Source: Actinoplanes nipponensis
Lineage (GTDB): Bacteria > Actinomycetota > Actinomycetes > Mycobacteriales > Micromonosporaceae
Direction of reading: 5' to 3'
Length of the DNA: 64,000 bases
Assembly (NCBI RefSeq): GCF_016862275.1
Contig: NZ_BOMQ01000043.1
Span: 85,304 to 149,303, forward strand
Of this stretch, positions 47,929 through 57,286 are shown one piece after another. The translations under genes were made by a program, and so were the position numbers. The notes under the pieces were generated by a model. It ran no database searches. It was not told the origin of the DNA and was given only the letters and a program-made list of their open reading frames with translations. The stretch's first letter is position 1; each line of letters begins with the position of its first letter.

Positions 47929-48352
47929 GATCCCTGATCCTCTCGATCAATGCGATGGGGAGCTCGCCGAGCTGCTCCTCGATCCGCAGGTAGCCGTCCG
48001 TCACCAGGTCGGCGACGATGACCCGGACCACGCCGAGCGGCACCCGCAGGGCCACCGACAGGTCCGCGATGGACATCGGCGCCTGGCACAGCTCGACGAT
48101 GCGCCGCGACTCGAAACGCAGCGGGGCGGACAGCGCGGCCGGGGCGGCATGCAGCAGCGTCTCGATCCGCAGCCCGTCGTGCAGCGGGCGGGTCCGGCCA
48201 CCGGTCAGCATGAACGGCCGTACGACCAGGTCGTCGCCCGGCTCAGGAGCGGCATGGGCCGGCCCGGGCGGCGGCTGCGCCCAGGACGGCGCGGCCGGCT
48301 CCGCGTACGGAATCATGCGAGGGTCCGGGCCCCACTCCCCCCGGTGGCTCAT
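47912..48352 (-). CDS. conservon DUF742 protein (CvnC-like)
   Basis: A 146-residue protein with a Pro-rich N-terminus and the DUF742 winged-helix-like domain (VVRPFMLTGGRTRP, SIADLSVALRVPLGVVRVIVADL split SIADLSVALRVPL / GVVRVIVADL, DGYLRI). It is the third component of the actinobacterial conservon signalling unit and overlaps its neighbours by 4 and 17 bases. Confidence 0.9.
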   Translation of the reverse strand: MSHRGEWGPDPRMIPYAEPAAPSWAQPPPGPAHAAPEPGDDLVVRPFMLTGGRTRPLHDGLRIETLLHAAPAALSAPLRFESRRIVELCQAPMSIADLSVALRVPLGVVRVIVADLVTDGYLRIEEQLGELPIALIERIRDRVRAL

Positions 48353-48774
48353 CGCGGCAGGTATTGCCGGGACTCGGAGATCAGCGCCGGGGTGAGCAGG
48401 GCGCCGAACCGCTCGGCCAGCAGGGATATCTCGTAGCCGACCAGGCCCACGTCGCTGTCGCCCCCCGCGACCACACCCAGGCAGCTCCCGCCGGCGATGA
48501 CCGACACCAGCAGGAAGCCCCGCCGCATCTCGATCATGATGAGCTTCAGGCCGTCGAAGTCGTACCGGCGGGAGGCGCTGCGGGCGACGCTGGCCAGGCT
48601 GGACACGATGGCCGCCAGATGGTCGGCCTCGGCCCGGCTCAGGCCGTCGGAGCTGGCGATCAGCAGCCCGTCGGACGACACCGCGACCGCGTCGCGGACC
48701 CCGTCGGTCTGGTGGACGAAGTTGCCCAGCAGCCAGTTGAACTGGTGCCGGTCGGCAGAGGTGTCAACGCTCAT
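48349..48774 (-). CDS. conservon roadblock/LC7 protein (CvnB-like)
   Basis: A 141-residue roadblock/LC7 fold (FNWLLGNFVHQTDGVRDAVAV, VSSDGLLIASSDGL) that in other conservons modulates the partner GTPase. ATG 48774 precedes by 4-base overlap the DUF742 gene. Confidence 0.92.
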   Translation of the reverse strand: MSVDTSADRHQFNWLLGNFVHQTDGVRDAVAVSSDGLLIASSDGLSRAEADHLAAIVSSLASVARSASRRYDFDGLKLIMIEMRRGFLLVSVIAGGSCLGVVAGGDSDVGLVGYEISLLAERFGALLTPALISESRQYLPR

Positions 48775-48819
48775 GGGAACTTCTTTCGGCCTCGTCGCGG
48801 GGGTGGGGAGGGGTGCGGG

Positions 48820-51309
48820 TCATGGCCGGCCGGTGGGGTCGGTGCTGCCGCGCTGCACGCCGCTGCGGAACGCGGTCAGCCGGGCGCGGACCTCGTCCGG
48901 CGAGTCGCCGACGGGCGCCGGGCGCTCGGCTGTCCGGGTGGGCGCCGCGGCGGGTTGCGGGGTGCCGGAGGTGGCCGTCTTGCGGGCCCGCGGCGCCCGC
49001 TTCTTGAGGCCGTTGGGGGTGCGGTCGGCGTCGTCCGGCTGAGGCGCGAAGGAGTACATGTCCATCCCCAGCGTCGAGGCGGTCATCGCCTCCTCGTACC
49101 GGGCGGTCGGCGAGCCCGCGGCGGCCGGCTGCTCCGGGGACGGGTGGCGCCGGACGGCCGGGCTGCCGGGCACGGTCACGTACTCGATCTTGCTGGGCCG
49201 GATGCGGCCGTCCGAGGCCGGCGGCGGCGCGGCCGGCGGCGCGGCGGGCGGCAGGGTGAGCACCTGGGTCACCGCCGCGTCGGACGCCTCCAGCGCCCGC
49301 GGCGCCTCCAGCGGCCGGCGTTCCTCGGCGGCCACCCGCGGCTGCGGCGGCGGCGCGGTCACCGACTGGAGACCGACCACGATGGACGGCGGCAGCACGA
49401 TCCGGGCGGTCACCCCGGTCACCGGCGACGGCGCGAGCTGCACGTCGATGTCCATGTCGGTGGCCAGCCGGCCGACCACGTAGTGGCCCAGGAAGCGGGT
49501 CGGCGCGGTGATGAAGTCGCCCTCGCCGCGCAGCCGCTGGTTGGCCAGCTCGAGGTCGGCCCGGCTCATGCCGATGCCCTGGTCGGTGATGGCGATCAGG
49601 TAGCTGTCGCCGATCCGGCGGCCCTGGATCTCCACGTCGGCGTCGGGCGGCGAGAAGGCCAGGCCGTTCTCCACCAGCTCGGCCAGCATGTGCGCGACAC
49701 CGCTGACCACGGCCCCGGCCACCAGCGCGTCGTCCACCCGGCGCAGCGCGACGCGGCGGTATTCCTCCACCTCGGAGACGGCGGCACGGATGACGTCGGC
49801 GATGGGCAGCGGCTCGGACCACTGGCGCGGGCTGGCCGCGCCGACGAGGACCAGCAGGCTCTCGGCGTTGCGGCGCATGCGGGTGGCCAGGTGGTCCAGC
49901 TCGAAGAGGTTGGCCAGCCCGGTGGGGTCGGACTCCTCGCGTTCCAGGCTGGTGATGAAGCCGAGCTGCCGGCGCAGCAGGTTCTGGTTGCGGCGGCCGA
50001 GGTTGGCCAGCGACTCGGTGGTGCTGCGCCGCAACATCGCCTGCTCGGTGGCCAGCGCGTACGCGGTGGCCTGGACCCGGTCCAGCGCGTCGGCGACGAG
50101 CCGGACCTCGTCGCTGGCCCCCGCGGGCACGGCGACGGTCAACGGCGGGGCGTCGCCGTCACCGGCGGTCGCCTTGCGGACGGCCTCGGGCAGCCGCTCG
50201 CCGGCCAGCCGGTTGGCCTCGTCGGCCAGCGTGGCCAGCGGCGCGGCGATCGAGCGGGACGCCACGGTGGCCAGGTAGACCGAGCCGGCGAAGCAGATGA
50301 GCACGGCGCCGACCAGCAGGCCCATCCGCCGGGTGGCCTCATCCTGCAGGGTGGCGGCGCGGGCCCGGATGACCGAGCCGACGTGCTGCTGCAGTTGCAC
50401 CATGTCGTCCAGCACCGTGGTCTGCGAGGACCACCAGGACTGCGGGTTGACCTGCAGGTTGCGGCCGTCGCCGGCGTTGAGCGCGACCTGCTCGAAGTAG
50501 GCGGCGGTCTGCGCGGCGCCGGTGCCCAGCACGTAGTCCTTGGCCTTGCGCTGGGTGTCGTCGGCGTAGCGGGTGAACGCGGCCAGCGCCGCGTCCTTGG
50601 CCGAGCGCATCGTCACGAACTGCAGGAACTCGCCGCGGTTGAAGCCGCTCGCCGAGAAGACGCCGTTGAGGAAGGCCCGCTCCTGCGCGGTGCTCTCCTT
50701 GGCGTCGCCGAGGGCCTCCAGCGCGGAGACGCCGCGCCGCAGGGCCGGGTCGGCCGAGCTGTCCAGGCCGTAGTCGACATTGCTCAGCTGGGAGATGCGG
50801 TCGGTGTAGAAGGCGAACGTGGGCGCGCGGTCGGCGGCTTTGGCGTCCGTACCCGCGCGGACGCCGGCCAGGCCGTCCAGCTCCCGGACGGCCGTGGCCA
50901 CCCGTTCCTGGGCGACGCCGCCCGAGGAGACCAGGTCCTCCACCTTGGCCCGCTGGTCGTCGACGCGCTTGCGGGCCGGCGCCAGCTCGGCGCGGAAGCC
51001 GACGTTGCCGCCGAGCAGACCGGCGGTGAGGCCACGCTCGGTCTGCAGCTCCTGCACGAGGTCCTGGACCGCGAGGACCAGGGTGACGGCGCGGGCCGAG
51101 GCGGCGGCCGTGCGGTAGTTGTCGACCTCGGTGACGGTGATGACGCCCAGCAGCACGAGGACGGCGACGACGGGCAGCGTCAGGGTGCGGACGACGCGGC
51201 GACGGATCGTGCCGCCGGAACCGGAGGCCGGCGCCAGCGGGGCCCGGGCCGCGGCCGCGGGCGTGGGGCCGGCGTCGTGGTCGGCCTGGCGGGGGCGGGG
51301 AATTCTCAT
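48820..51309 (-). CDS. conservon sensor histidine-kinase-like protein with nitrate/nitrite-sensing domain (CvnA-like)
   Basis: An 829-residue membrane protein. A first membrane helix at about residues 42-62, an extracellular all-helical nitrate/nitrite-sensing-type domain (LVQELQTERGLTAGLLGGN signature) to about residue 320, and a second helix are followed by a HAMP-like linker and a HATPase domain (HMLAELVENGLAFSPP N-box; DQGIGM G1 box). A long disordered tail closes it. It heads the four-gene conservon and passes an external signal to the GTPase module. The ligand is unknown. Confidence 0.88.
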   Translation of the reverse strand: MRIPRPRQADHDAGPTPAAAARAPLAPASGSGGTIRRRVVRTLTLPVVAVLVLLGVITVTEVDNYRTAAASARAVTLVLAVQDLVQELQTERGLTAGLLGGNVGFRAELAPARKRVDDQRAKVEDLVSSGGVAQERVATAVRELDGLAGVRAGTDAKAADRAPTFAFYTDRISQLSNVDYGLDSSADPALRRGVSALEALGDAKESTAQERAFLNGVFSASGFNRGEFLQFVTMRSAKDAALAAFTRYADDTQRKAKDYVLGTGAAQTAAYFEQVALNAGDGRNLQVNPQSWWSSQTTVLDDMVQLQQHVGSVIRARAATLQDEATRRMGLLVGAVLICFAGSVYLATVASRSIAAPLATLADEANRLAGERLPEAVRKATAGDGDAPPLTVAVPAGASDEVRLVADALDRVQATAYALATEQAMLRRSTTESLANLGRRNQNLLRRQLGFITSLEREESDPTGLANLFELDHLATRMRRNAESLLVLVGAASPRQWSEPLPIADVIRAAVSEVEEYRRVALRRVDDALVAGAVVSGVAHMLAELVENGLAFSPPDADVEIQGRRIGDSYLIAITDQGIGMSRADLELANQRLRGEGDFITAPTRFLGHYVVGRLATDMDIDVQLAPSPVTGVTARIVLPPSIVVGLQSVTAPPPQPRVAAEERRPLEAPRALEASDAAVTQVLTLPPAAPPAAPPPASDGRIRPSKIEYVTVPGSPAVRRHPSPEQPAAAGSPTARYEEAMTASTLGMDMYSFAPQPDDADRTPNGLKKRAPRARKTATSGTPQPAAAPTRTAERPAPVGDSPDEVRARLTAFRSGVQRGSTDPTGRP

Positions 51310-51654
51310 CGGCGAACCGCCCCGGGACGACTCCGTGCGGACACGCGATCTCTCCTTCGTCTGGGGCGGTGACCTGTCGGTCGGATGGGAACGAGGCGAT
51401 GAGCCCGGCTGAGTGATCCACTATGTACGGCTGAGGAATGCGAAACTAAACGCTCGGCGCCCGGTTCCGCAAGATCGGATCGGCGGATGCGGTGGCTAGA
51501 TCCGATCATCAATGAAGGGCATCAGCGTCCTGCCGGAACGTTGCAATCAGATTTCGATCACGAAGCGAAGCGGAATCGTCGGTCCGGCGGGGCCCTTCGG
51601 GGTCGCGAGTGAGCACAGCACGGCACTCGCGACGCCCGTCGGACATTGCGTCTG
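51310..51654. other. intergenic region between the conservon and the betaine operon
   Basis: No credible gene. It should contain the conservon promoter near 51310-51450 (minus strand). A hairpin is listed separately at 51602-51633. Confidence 0.4.
51602..51633 (-). terminator. hairpin after the betaine-binding-protein gene
   Basis: GTCGCGAGTG, a 12-base loop and the exact complement CACTCGCGAC lie 22 bases beyond the stop at 51655 on the minus strand. There is no U-run. Confidence 0.5.
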
Positions 51655-52629
51655 TCAGCTGGTCGCCGGAATCCAGGGCTTCCAGGTGGCCTCGTGCTCG
51701 TTGACCCATTTCTCGCCCGCGGCCTCGGCGGTCATCCCCTGGTTGGTGATGTAGTCCGAGACCAGGTTCTGGTCGTCATTGGTCCACTGGAAGTTCTTGA
51801 TGAGCTGGAACGCCGGGCTGTTGGTGTCGGCGAACTTCTTGCTCACGATCTTGTCCAGCACGTAGTCCGGGTAGTCGCAGGCGACCTTCTTCGGGTCGGC
51901 GTCGCACCCCGCGGTGTACGCCGGCAGCTTCACCCGGGCGTACTTCTCCTTGGCGAACAGCCACTGCGGCTCGTAGAAGTAGAACAGCAGCGGCTTCTTC
52001 TGCGCCGTCGCCTGCTGCGCCGCCTTGATCAGAGCGGCCTCGCTGCCGGAGTAGACGACCTTGTAGTTAAGTTTCAGATTCGTCACCAGGGCGGCGTCGT
52101 TGGTGACGAACGACGGGTCGCCGTCGAGCAGCTGGCCTTTACCGCCGGACTCGGAGGTCTTGAACAGATCGGCGTACTTGTTGAGATTCTTGCCGTCGGT
52201 GATGTCGGGGTACTGGTCGGCCATCCACTGCGGCACGTACCAGCCGATCACGCCTTTGTTGCCGGTCGGGCCGAGGTCGACCGCTACCTTCTTGTCGGTG
52301 ATGTAGGTCTTCTTCAGGTCGTCGTGGCCCCAGTTCTCCACGATCGCGTCGACCTCGCCGGTCTCGAAGCCCTGCCAGGAGATCTCCTCCTTGAGGTTCT
52401 TCTTGTCCACCTTGTAGCCGAGCTTCTTCTCCAGCAGGTGACCGAGCACCGCGGCGTTGGCCTCGTAGCCGACCCACGGGTTGATCGCCAGCTTCACCGT
52501 GCCCTTGGAGCCGGCGGCCGGCGCGTCGCTGGAACCGGCGTCGGACTTGGCGCCACCACAGCCCGCCACCGCCACCGTCATCGTCAGCGCCGCGGCGACC
52601 GCGGTGAGCCGAACCTTCACTTGTCTCAT
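51655..52629 (-). CDS. glycine betaine/proline-type ABC substrate-binding lipoprotein
   Basis: A 324-residue ProX/OpuAC-type protein with signal peptide and lipobox VAGC (about residue 23). The mature part (LAINPWVGYEANAAVL, ENWGHDDLKKTYI, GDPSFVTNDAALV) with several Trp/Tyr suits cation-pi binding of quaternary ammonium compounds. It is the last gene of the operon with the fused permease, ATPase and GMC oxidoreductase, and it is a paralog of the protein at 46340-47293. Confidence 0.92.
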   Translation of the reverse strand: MRQVKVRLTAVAAALTMTVAVAGCGGAKSDAGSSDAPAAGSKGTVKLAINPWVGYEANAAVLGHLLEKKLGYKVDKKNLKEEISWQGFETGEVDAIVENWGHDDLKKTYITDKKVAVDLGPTGNKGVIGWYVPQWMADQYPDITDGKNLNKYADLFKTSESGGKGQLLDGDPSFVTNDAALVTNLKLNYKVVYSGSEAALIKAAQQATAQKKPLLFYFYEPQWLFAKEKYARVKLPAYTAGCDADPKKVACDYPDYVLDKIVSKKFADTNSPAFQLIKNFQWTNDDQNLVSDYITNQGMTAEAAGEKWVNEHEATWKPWIPATS

Positions 52630-52687
52630 CAGGGTTTCCTTCCGGATGGTGCTTGCCGCCGGACGACGGCAGAGGGGAGAACAGAAC

Positions 52688-54667
52688 TCAGGTCGCCGGC
52701 TGTCGCAGGCGGTCGTGGTCGGCGCGCCGGCCCGCGCCCTGGGTCAGCCGGTCGAGCAGCACGCCGAGCAGCACGATCGCGAAGCCCGCGGCCAGGCCCC
52801 GGCCGAAGTCCTCGCGCTGGGCGAACCCGGCGACCACGTCGTAGCCCAGCGCGCCGGCGCCGACCAGGCCACCGACGACCACCATGGCGAGGACCATCAC
52901 GATGCCCTGGTTCGCCGCCAGCAGCAGGCCCCGCCGCGCCATCGGCAGCTGCACCTTCCACAGCAGCTGCCGCGGCGTCGAGCCGGCCGACACCGCGGCC
53001 TCCACCACCGTGGCCGGCACGTCGCGCACCCCCCGCTCGACCAGGCGCACCACCGGCGGCACCGCATAGATCACGGCCGCCACGATCGCGGTGAACCGGC
53101 TGGCGCCGAACAGCGCCACGGCCGGCAGCAGGTAGACGAACGACGGCATGGTCTGCGCCGCGTCCAGCACCGGGCGCAGCACCCGCGCGAAGCGGTCGTG
53201 CCGCGCGCCCAGCACCCCGAACAGGACACCGAACACCATCGTGGCGACGGTGGCGACCAGGACGGTGGCCAGCGTCTGCATCGCGTGCTGCCACAGGCCC
53301 AGGGCCTGCACCCCGGCCACGGCCAACCCGGCCACCACGGCGGCCCGGGGACCGCTGGCCAGCGCGCCGAAGATCAGGACGGCCACCAGGAACAGCCACC
53401 ACGGGGTCGTGGTGAGCACGGTCTCGATGGGGTCGAGCAGCACGGCGCTGACGGCGTTCTTCAGCGCCTCGGTGGCGTCGTACCAGTGGAACTCGACCCA
53501 CCGGGTGGCCTCGTTGACCGGCACGGCGAACGACGCGCGCCAGGCGGCCGGGAACTCCGCGCCCCACGACGACATCCGGCCCAGCACGGTCACCGCCACC
53601 ACCACGGCGAGCGCCACGAGCGGACCGACGGCCCGCACCCGCACGGACCGGTGGACGGTCGGCGCGGCCCGGTGCGCCGCCCGGGTGGTGATCCGGTCGA
53701 GCACCACCGCCATGACGACGATCGCCAGCCCGGCGTCGAAGGCCGCGCCCACGTTGACCCGCTCCAGCGCCTGCACGATGGTCTGGCCCAGCCCCGGCGC
53801 GTCGATCAGCGCGGTGACCACCACCATCGACAACGCCATCATGATCGCCTGGTTGACGGCCAGGACGATCGTCGGGCGGGCCAGCGGCAGCCGGACCTTG
53901 CCCAGCAGCTGCCAGCGGGTCGAGCCGAGCGCGGTGGCCGCCTCCACCGTGGCCGCCGGCACCTCGCCGATGCCCAGCGCGGTGATCCGGATGGCCGGCG
54001 GGATGGCGTAGATCAGCGTGGCGATGGTCGCCGCCGGCGAGCCGATCAGGAACAGCAGCGTCATCGGGGCCAGGTACGCGAAGGTCGGCATGATCTGCAT
54101 GACGTCGAGCACCGGGCGCAGCGCCGCGCCGACCGCCGGCACCCGGGCCGCCAGCACACCCAGCGGCACGCCGATCAGCACGGCCAGCAGCACGGCGGAC
54201 AGCGTCAGCACCAGGGTGTCGACGCTCTCCTCCCACAGACCCAGCACGCCGAAGCTGAGGAATCCGGCCACCGCCAGCAGCGCCGTACGCCAGCCGGCCA
54301 CCACGGCGGCCAGGGCTCCCGCCGCGGTCACCAGGCCGGCCCAGCCCAGCCCGTACAGCGCGCCGTGGATCGCGTCGACCAGCAGGGACACGCCCAGGCG
54401 CAGGTAGTTGAAGCCGTACAGGAACAGCGGGCTGGTGTCGCGGTTGGCGTCGACCCAGTCCCGCAGCTCCCCGAAGAACCGGGCCGCGGCCCCGTCGCCG
54501 TCCGCCGGGGCGCTGGTGCGTACGGCCAGGTAGACCCCGGCCGTGACCAGCAGCAGCAGCGGGACCAGCAGGCGCCGGCCGGGCAGCGGCCGGCGCGGGC
54601 CGGGCGCGGGCGCGTCCTCGCCCGGCGCGGCCACCGGGACGCGGGCGTCCGTGACGGTGGCGCTCAT
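52688..54667 (-). CDS. fused double permease of a glycine betaine-type ABC transporter
   Basis: A 659-residue membrane protein containing two complete ProW-type permease modules in one chain. Each has the EAA-type coupling loop: first EAATALGSTRWQLLGKVRLP, then EAAVSAGSTPRQLLWKVQLP, and each is preceded by MPTFAYL or MPSFVYL. Normal ProW/OpuAB subunits have one module and act as homodimers, so this tandem fusion should form the full membrane channel alone. It overlaps the ATPase gene by 4 bases. Confidence 0.9.
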   Translation of the reverse strand: MSATVTDARVPVAAPGEDAPAPGPRRPLPGRRLLVPLLLLVTAGVYLAVRTSAPADGDGAAARFFGELRDWVDANRDTSPLFLYGFNYLRLGVSLLVDAIHGALYGLGWAGLVTAAGALAAVVAGWRTALLAVAGFLSFGVLGLWEESVDTLVLTLSAVLLAVLIGVPLGVLAARVPAVGAALRPVLDVMQIMPTFAYLAPMTLLFLIGSPAATIATLIYAIPPAIRITALGIGEVPAATVEAATALGSTRWQLLGKVRLPLARPTIVLAVNQAIMMALSMVVVTALIDAPGLGQTIVQALERVNVGAAFDAGLAIVVMAVVLDRITTRAAHRAAPTVHRSVRVRAVGPLVALAVVVAVTVLGRMSSWGAEFPAAWRASFAVPVNEATRWVEFHWYDATEALKNAVSAVLLDPIETVLTTTPWWLFLVAVLIFGALASGPRAAVVAGLAVAGVQALGLWQHAMQTLATVLVATVATMVFGVLFGVLGARHDRFARVLRPVLDAAQTMPSFVYLLPAVALFGASRFTAIVAAVIYAVPPVVRLVERGVRDVPATVVEAAVSAGSTPRQLLWKVQLPMARRGLLLAANQGIVMVLAMVVVGGLVGAGALGYDVVAGFAQREDFGRGLAAGFAIVLLGVLLDRLTQGAGRRADHDRLRQPAT

Positions 54668-55698
54668 GCCGGCACCGGGGGCCGGTGCCCGATCAGCGCC
54701 GGCAGCAACTGCTCCCGGTCGACGACCCCGAGCCGCTCGTCGCCGTCGACCACCGGGATCGGGTGCGGCGCGCGCAGCACCCGCTCGATGGTGTCCCGGA
54801 TGACCGTGCCGGCCGGCAGCGGCTGGTCGGCCAGGACCTCGTCCGGCCGGGCCGGCCGGGTGATCCAGCGCAGGGTCAGCACGTCGGCCCGCGGCACCTC
54901 GCGGACGAAGTCGGCCACGTAGTCGTCGGCCGGGGCGCCGACCAGCTCCTCCGGCGTGCCCACCTGGACCAGCCGGCCGTCGCGCATGACCGCGATGCGA
55001 TCGCCCAGGGTGAGCGCCTCGGCCAGGTCGTGGGTGATGAAGACCAGGGTCTTGCCGACCTCGGCGTGCAGCCGGCGCACCTCGGCCTGCATGTCCCGGC
55101 GGATCAGCGGGTCGAGCGCGCTGAACGGCTCGTCGAACAGCAGCACCGCCGGGTCGGTGGCCAGCGCCCGGGCCAGGCCGACCCGCTGCTGCATGCCGCC
55201 GGACAGCTGATCCGGGTACTGGTGTTCGTGACCGTCCAGGCCGACCAGCGACAACACCTCGGCGGCGCGCCGGTGCCGCTCGGCCTTGCCGACACCCTGG
55301 ATCTCCAGGCCGTACGCGATGTTGTCGACCACCTGCCGGTGCGGCAGCAGCCCGAAGTGCTGGAACACCATCGCCACCCCGTGCCGGCGCAGCTCGCGCA
55401 GCCGTTTCGGGCTCATCGCGCGGACCGGCTCGCCGTCGATGTGCACCTCGCCCGACGTCGGCTCGATCAGCCGGGTCAGGCAGCGCACCAGCGTCGACTT
55501 GCCGCTGCCGGACAGGCCCATCACCACGAAGACCTCGCCCGGCTCGACCTGGAAGCTCACGTCCCGCACCGCGGCCAGGCAGCCCGTCCGGGCGCGCAGC
55601 TCCGCGCGCGACAGGTCGGCCAGCGGCGTGCCGACGACCTTGCCGGCCTTGGGGCCGAAGACTTTCCAGAGCCGGTCGACAGCGATGGTGGGCGGCAT
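54664..55698 (-). CDS. glycine betaine/proline-type ABC transporter ATP-binding protein
   Basis: A 344-residue ATPase of the ProV/OpuAA type: GLSGSGKSTLV (Walker A), FQHFGLLPHRQV (Q-loop), LSGGMQQRVGLA (signature), LLFDEPFSALDPLIR, then a C-terminal CBS-like extension (IPVVDGDERLGVVDREQLL) that in relatives senses ionic strength. An insertion near the N-terminus (VGTPLADLSRAELRARTG) replaces part of the usual linker. Confidence 0.92.
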   Translation of the reverse strand: MPPTIAVDRLWKVFGPKAGKVVGTPLADLSRAELRARTGCLAAVRDVSFQVEPGEVFVVMGLSGSGKSTLVRCLTRLIEPTSGEVHIDGEPVRAMSPKRLRELRRHGVAMVFQHFGLLPHRQVVDNIAYGLEIQGVGKAERHRRAAEVLSLVGLDGHEHQYPDQLSGGMQQRVGLARALATDPAVLLFDEPFSALDPLIRRDMQAEVRRLHAEVGKTLVFITHDLAEALTLGDRIAVMRDGRLVQVGTPEELVGAPADDYVADFVREVPRADVLTLRWITRPARPDEVLADQPLPAGTVIRDTIERVLRAPHPIPVVDGDERLGVVDREQLLPALIGHRPPVPA

Positions 55699-55710
55699 GG
55701 CGGGCCTCGC

Positions 55711-57264
55711 TCAGCTAGAGGATTCGGCGATGAGGTCGGCGGCGCGTTCGCCGATCATCAGCACGGCGACGACCGGGTTGACCGACGTCATGGTGGGGAA
55801 GACGGACGCGTCGGCGATCCGTACGTTCGCCAGCCCCCGCAGCCGCAGCCGCGGATCGACCACGGCGCCCGGGTCGTCCGCCGCGCCCATCCGGCACGTG
55901 CCGGCGGGGTGGTAGACGGTGTGGTGGGCGGCCCGCCCGTACGCCGACAGCTCCTCGTCGGTGGTCAGCTCGGGGCCGGGCGCGATCTCCCGGGCGATCC
56001 ACGACTTGAACGGCTCGGTCGCGGCGACCCGGCGGGCCAGGCGCAGCCCGTCGACGACGGTCCGCTCGTCGTAGCCGTCCGGGTCGGTGAAGTAGCCGAA
56101 GTCCAGGGCCGGCTTGACCGCCGGATCGGCGCTGGTCAGCCACATCCGGCCGGAGCTGCGCGGGCGGGGGATGTTGGGCGTCATCCCGAACCCGTGGGCG
56201 GGCACGTCGTAGCCGAGCCGTTCGGTGTTGACGGTGAACGGGATCTGGTAGAGGTGGAACATCAGGTCGGGCCGTGGGTCGCCGGCGTCGCGGCGGACGA
56301 ACAGGCCGGCGTCGGAGTCCATCGCGGTCTCGGGCGGCACCGGCCGCGCCGCCTCCCAGAGGATGAGCGACTCGGGATGGTCCAGCAGGTGCTCGCCCAC
56401 CCCGGGCAGATCCAGGGCGACGTCGATGCCGAGCCCGCGCAGCTGCTCGGCCGGGCCGATGCCGGAGAGCAGCAGCAGCCGGGGCGTGTCGATGGCGCCG
56501 GCGGACAGCACGTATTCGTGGCCCGCCGTGAGGATGCTCTCGGCGCCGTCGGCGTCGCGGACCCGCACCCCGGTGACCCGGCCGCCCGCGGTGTCGAGGT
56601 GGTACGCCCACGTCCGCGTCAGGATCGTGAGGTTGGGCCGGTCGAGATGGGGGTGCAGGTAGGCCACCGACGACGAGGAGCGGATGCCCGTCTCCGGGTA
56701 GTAGGCCACCGGGAAGAAACCGGTGCCGTCCGCGAACGGCGCGGCGTTGAAGTCGTCGACCACCGGCACCCCGAGCGCGGTGTGGCAGGAGGCGACGAAG
56801 GCTTCGGTGAGCGCGTTGCGGTGCTGCGCCGCCACCGGCTGGATCTGCACGGCCAGCCGCCGCCACAACGGCAGCATCTCCTCGTACGACCAGCCCTCGG
56901 CGCCGGCGGCGACCCAGTCACCGAAGTCCTCCGGCGGCGGCAGAAAACTGATCATCGTGTTGTGCGAGGAGCAGCCGCCGAGCACCTTGGCCCGGGAGTG
57001 CCGGATGTACGAGTTGCCGCGCGGCTGCGGCACGGTCGGGTAGTCGTAGTCGTACTCGGTCTCGAGCAGGCTCAGCCAGTTCCGGAGGCGCAGGACCCGG
57101 TCGTCGCCGACGTCCGACGGGCCACCCTCGACCAGGCACACCCGTAGCCCCGGGTCGGCCGACAACCGCGACGCCACGACCGCGCCGGCCGTACCGCCGC
57201 CGACAACGACCACGTCGAAGTGCTGTGTTGCCGAGGTTTCCAGGGCCCTGCTCCTGCCGCTCAC
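55711..57264 (-). CDS. GMC family FAD oxidoreductase (choline-dehydrogenase-like)
   Basis: A 517-residue flavoprotein: VVVGGGTAGAVVASRLS (FAD loop), VLGGCSSHN, SAGAIDTPRLLLLSGIGP (GMC signature 2), and the catalytic-His region YHPAGTCRMG with MTSVNPVV. Closest in layout to choline dehydrogenases and related alcohol oxidases. It is the first gene of the betaine transporter operon, 12 bases before the ATPase gene, so oxidising imported choline to betaine aldehyde is a reasonable guess. No betaine-aldehyde dehydrogenase is present here. Confidence 0.88.
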   Translation of the reverse strand: MSGRSRALETSATQHFDVVVVGGGTAGAVVASRLSADPGLRVCLVEGGPSDVGDDRVLRLRNWLSLLETEYDYDYPTVPQPRGNSYIRHSRAKVLGGCSSHNTMISFLPPPEDFGDWVAAGAEGWSYEEMLPLWRRLAVQIQPVAAQHRNALTEAFVASCHTALGVPVVDDFNAAPFADGTGFFPVAYYPETGIRSSSSVAYLHPHLDRPNLTILTRTWAYHLDTAGGRVTGVRVRDADGAESILTAGHEYVLSAGAIDTPRLLLLSGIGPAEQLRGLGIDVALDLPGVGEHLLDHPESLILWEAARPVPPETAMDSDAGLFVRRDAGDPRPDLMFHLYQIPFTVNTERLGYDVPAHGFGMTPNIPRPRSSGRMWLTSADPAVKPALDFGYFTDPDGYDERTVVDGLRLARRVAATEPFKSWIAREIAPGPELTTDEELSAYGRAAHHTVYHPAGTCRMGAADDPGAVVDPRLRLRGLANVRIADASVFPTMTSVNPVVAVLMIGERAADLIAESSS

Positions 57265-57269
57265 TCACA

Positions 57270-57286
57270 GTGGATCATCAATCCAC
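57270..57286 (-). promoter_or_regulatory. operator-like inverted repeat upstream of the betaine operon
   Basis: GTGGAT, 5 bases, ATCCAC: a perfect 6-bp dyad just upstream of the GTG at 57264, in the place where a repressor would block the operon. No regulator gene is adjacent. Confidence 0.35.

Noticed and set aside
48364..51372. Plus-strand reading frame of 1002 codons opposite the conservon
   Set aside because: Antisense shadow. The four conservon genes on the minus strand are clear.
51509..51754. Short frames on both strands between conservon and betaine operon
   Set aside because: They overlap a hairpin and the 3' end of the binding-protein gene, without start signals.
52481..57147. Two long plus-strand frames opposite the betaine operon
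   Set aside because: His/Gln/Gly-rich shadows of transporter and oxidoreductase genes.
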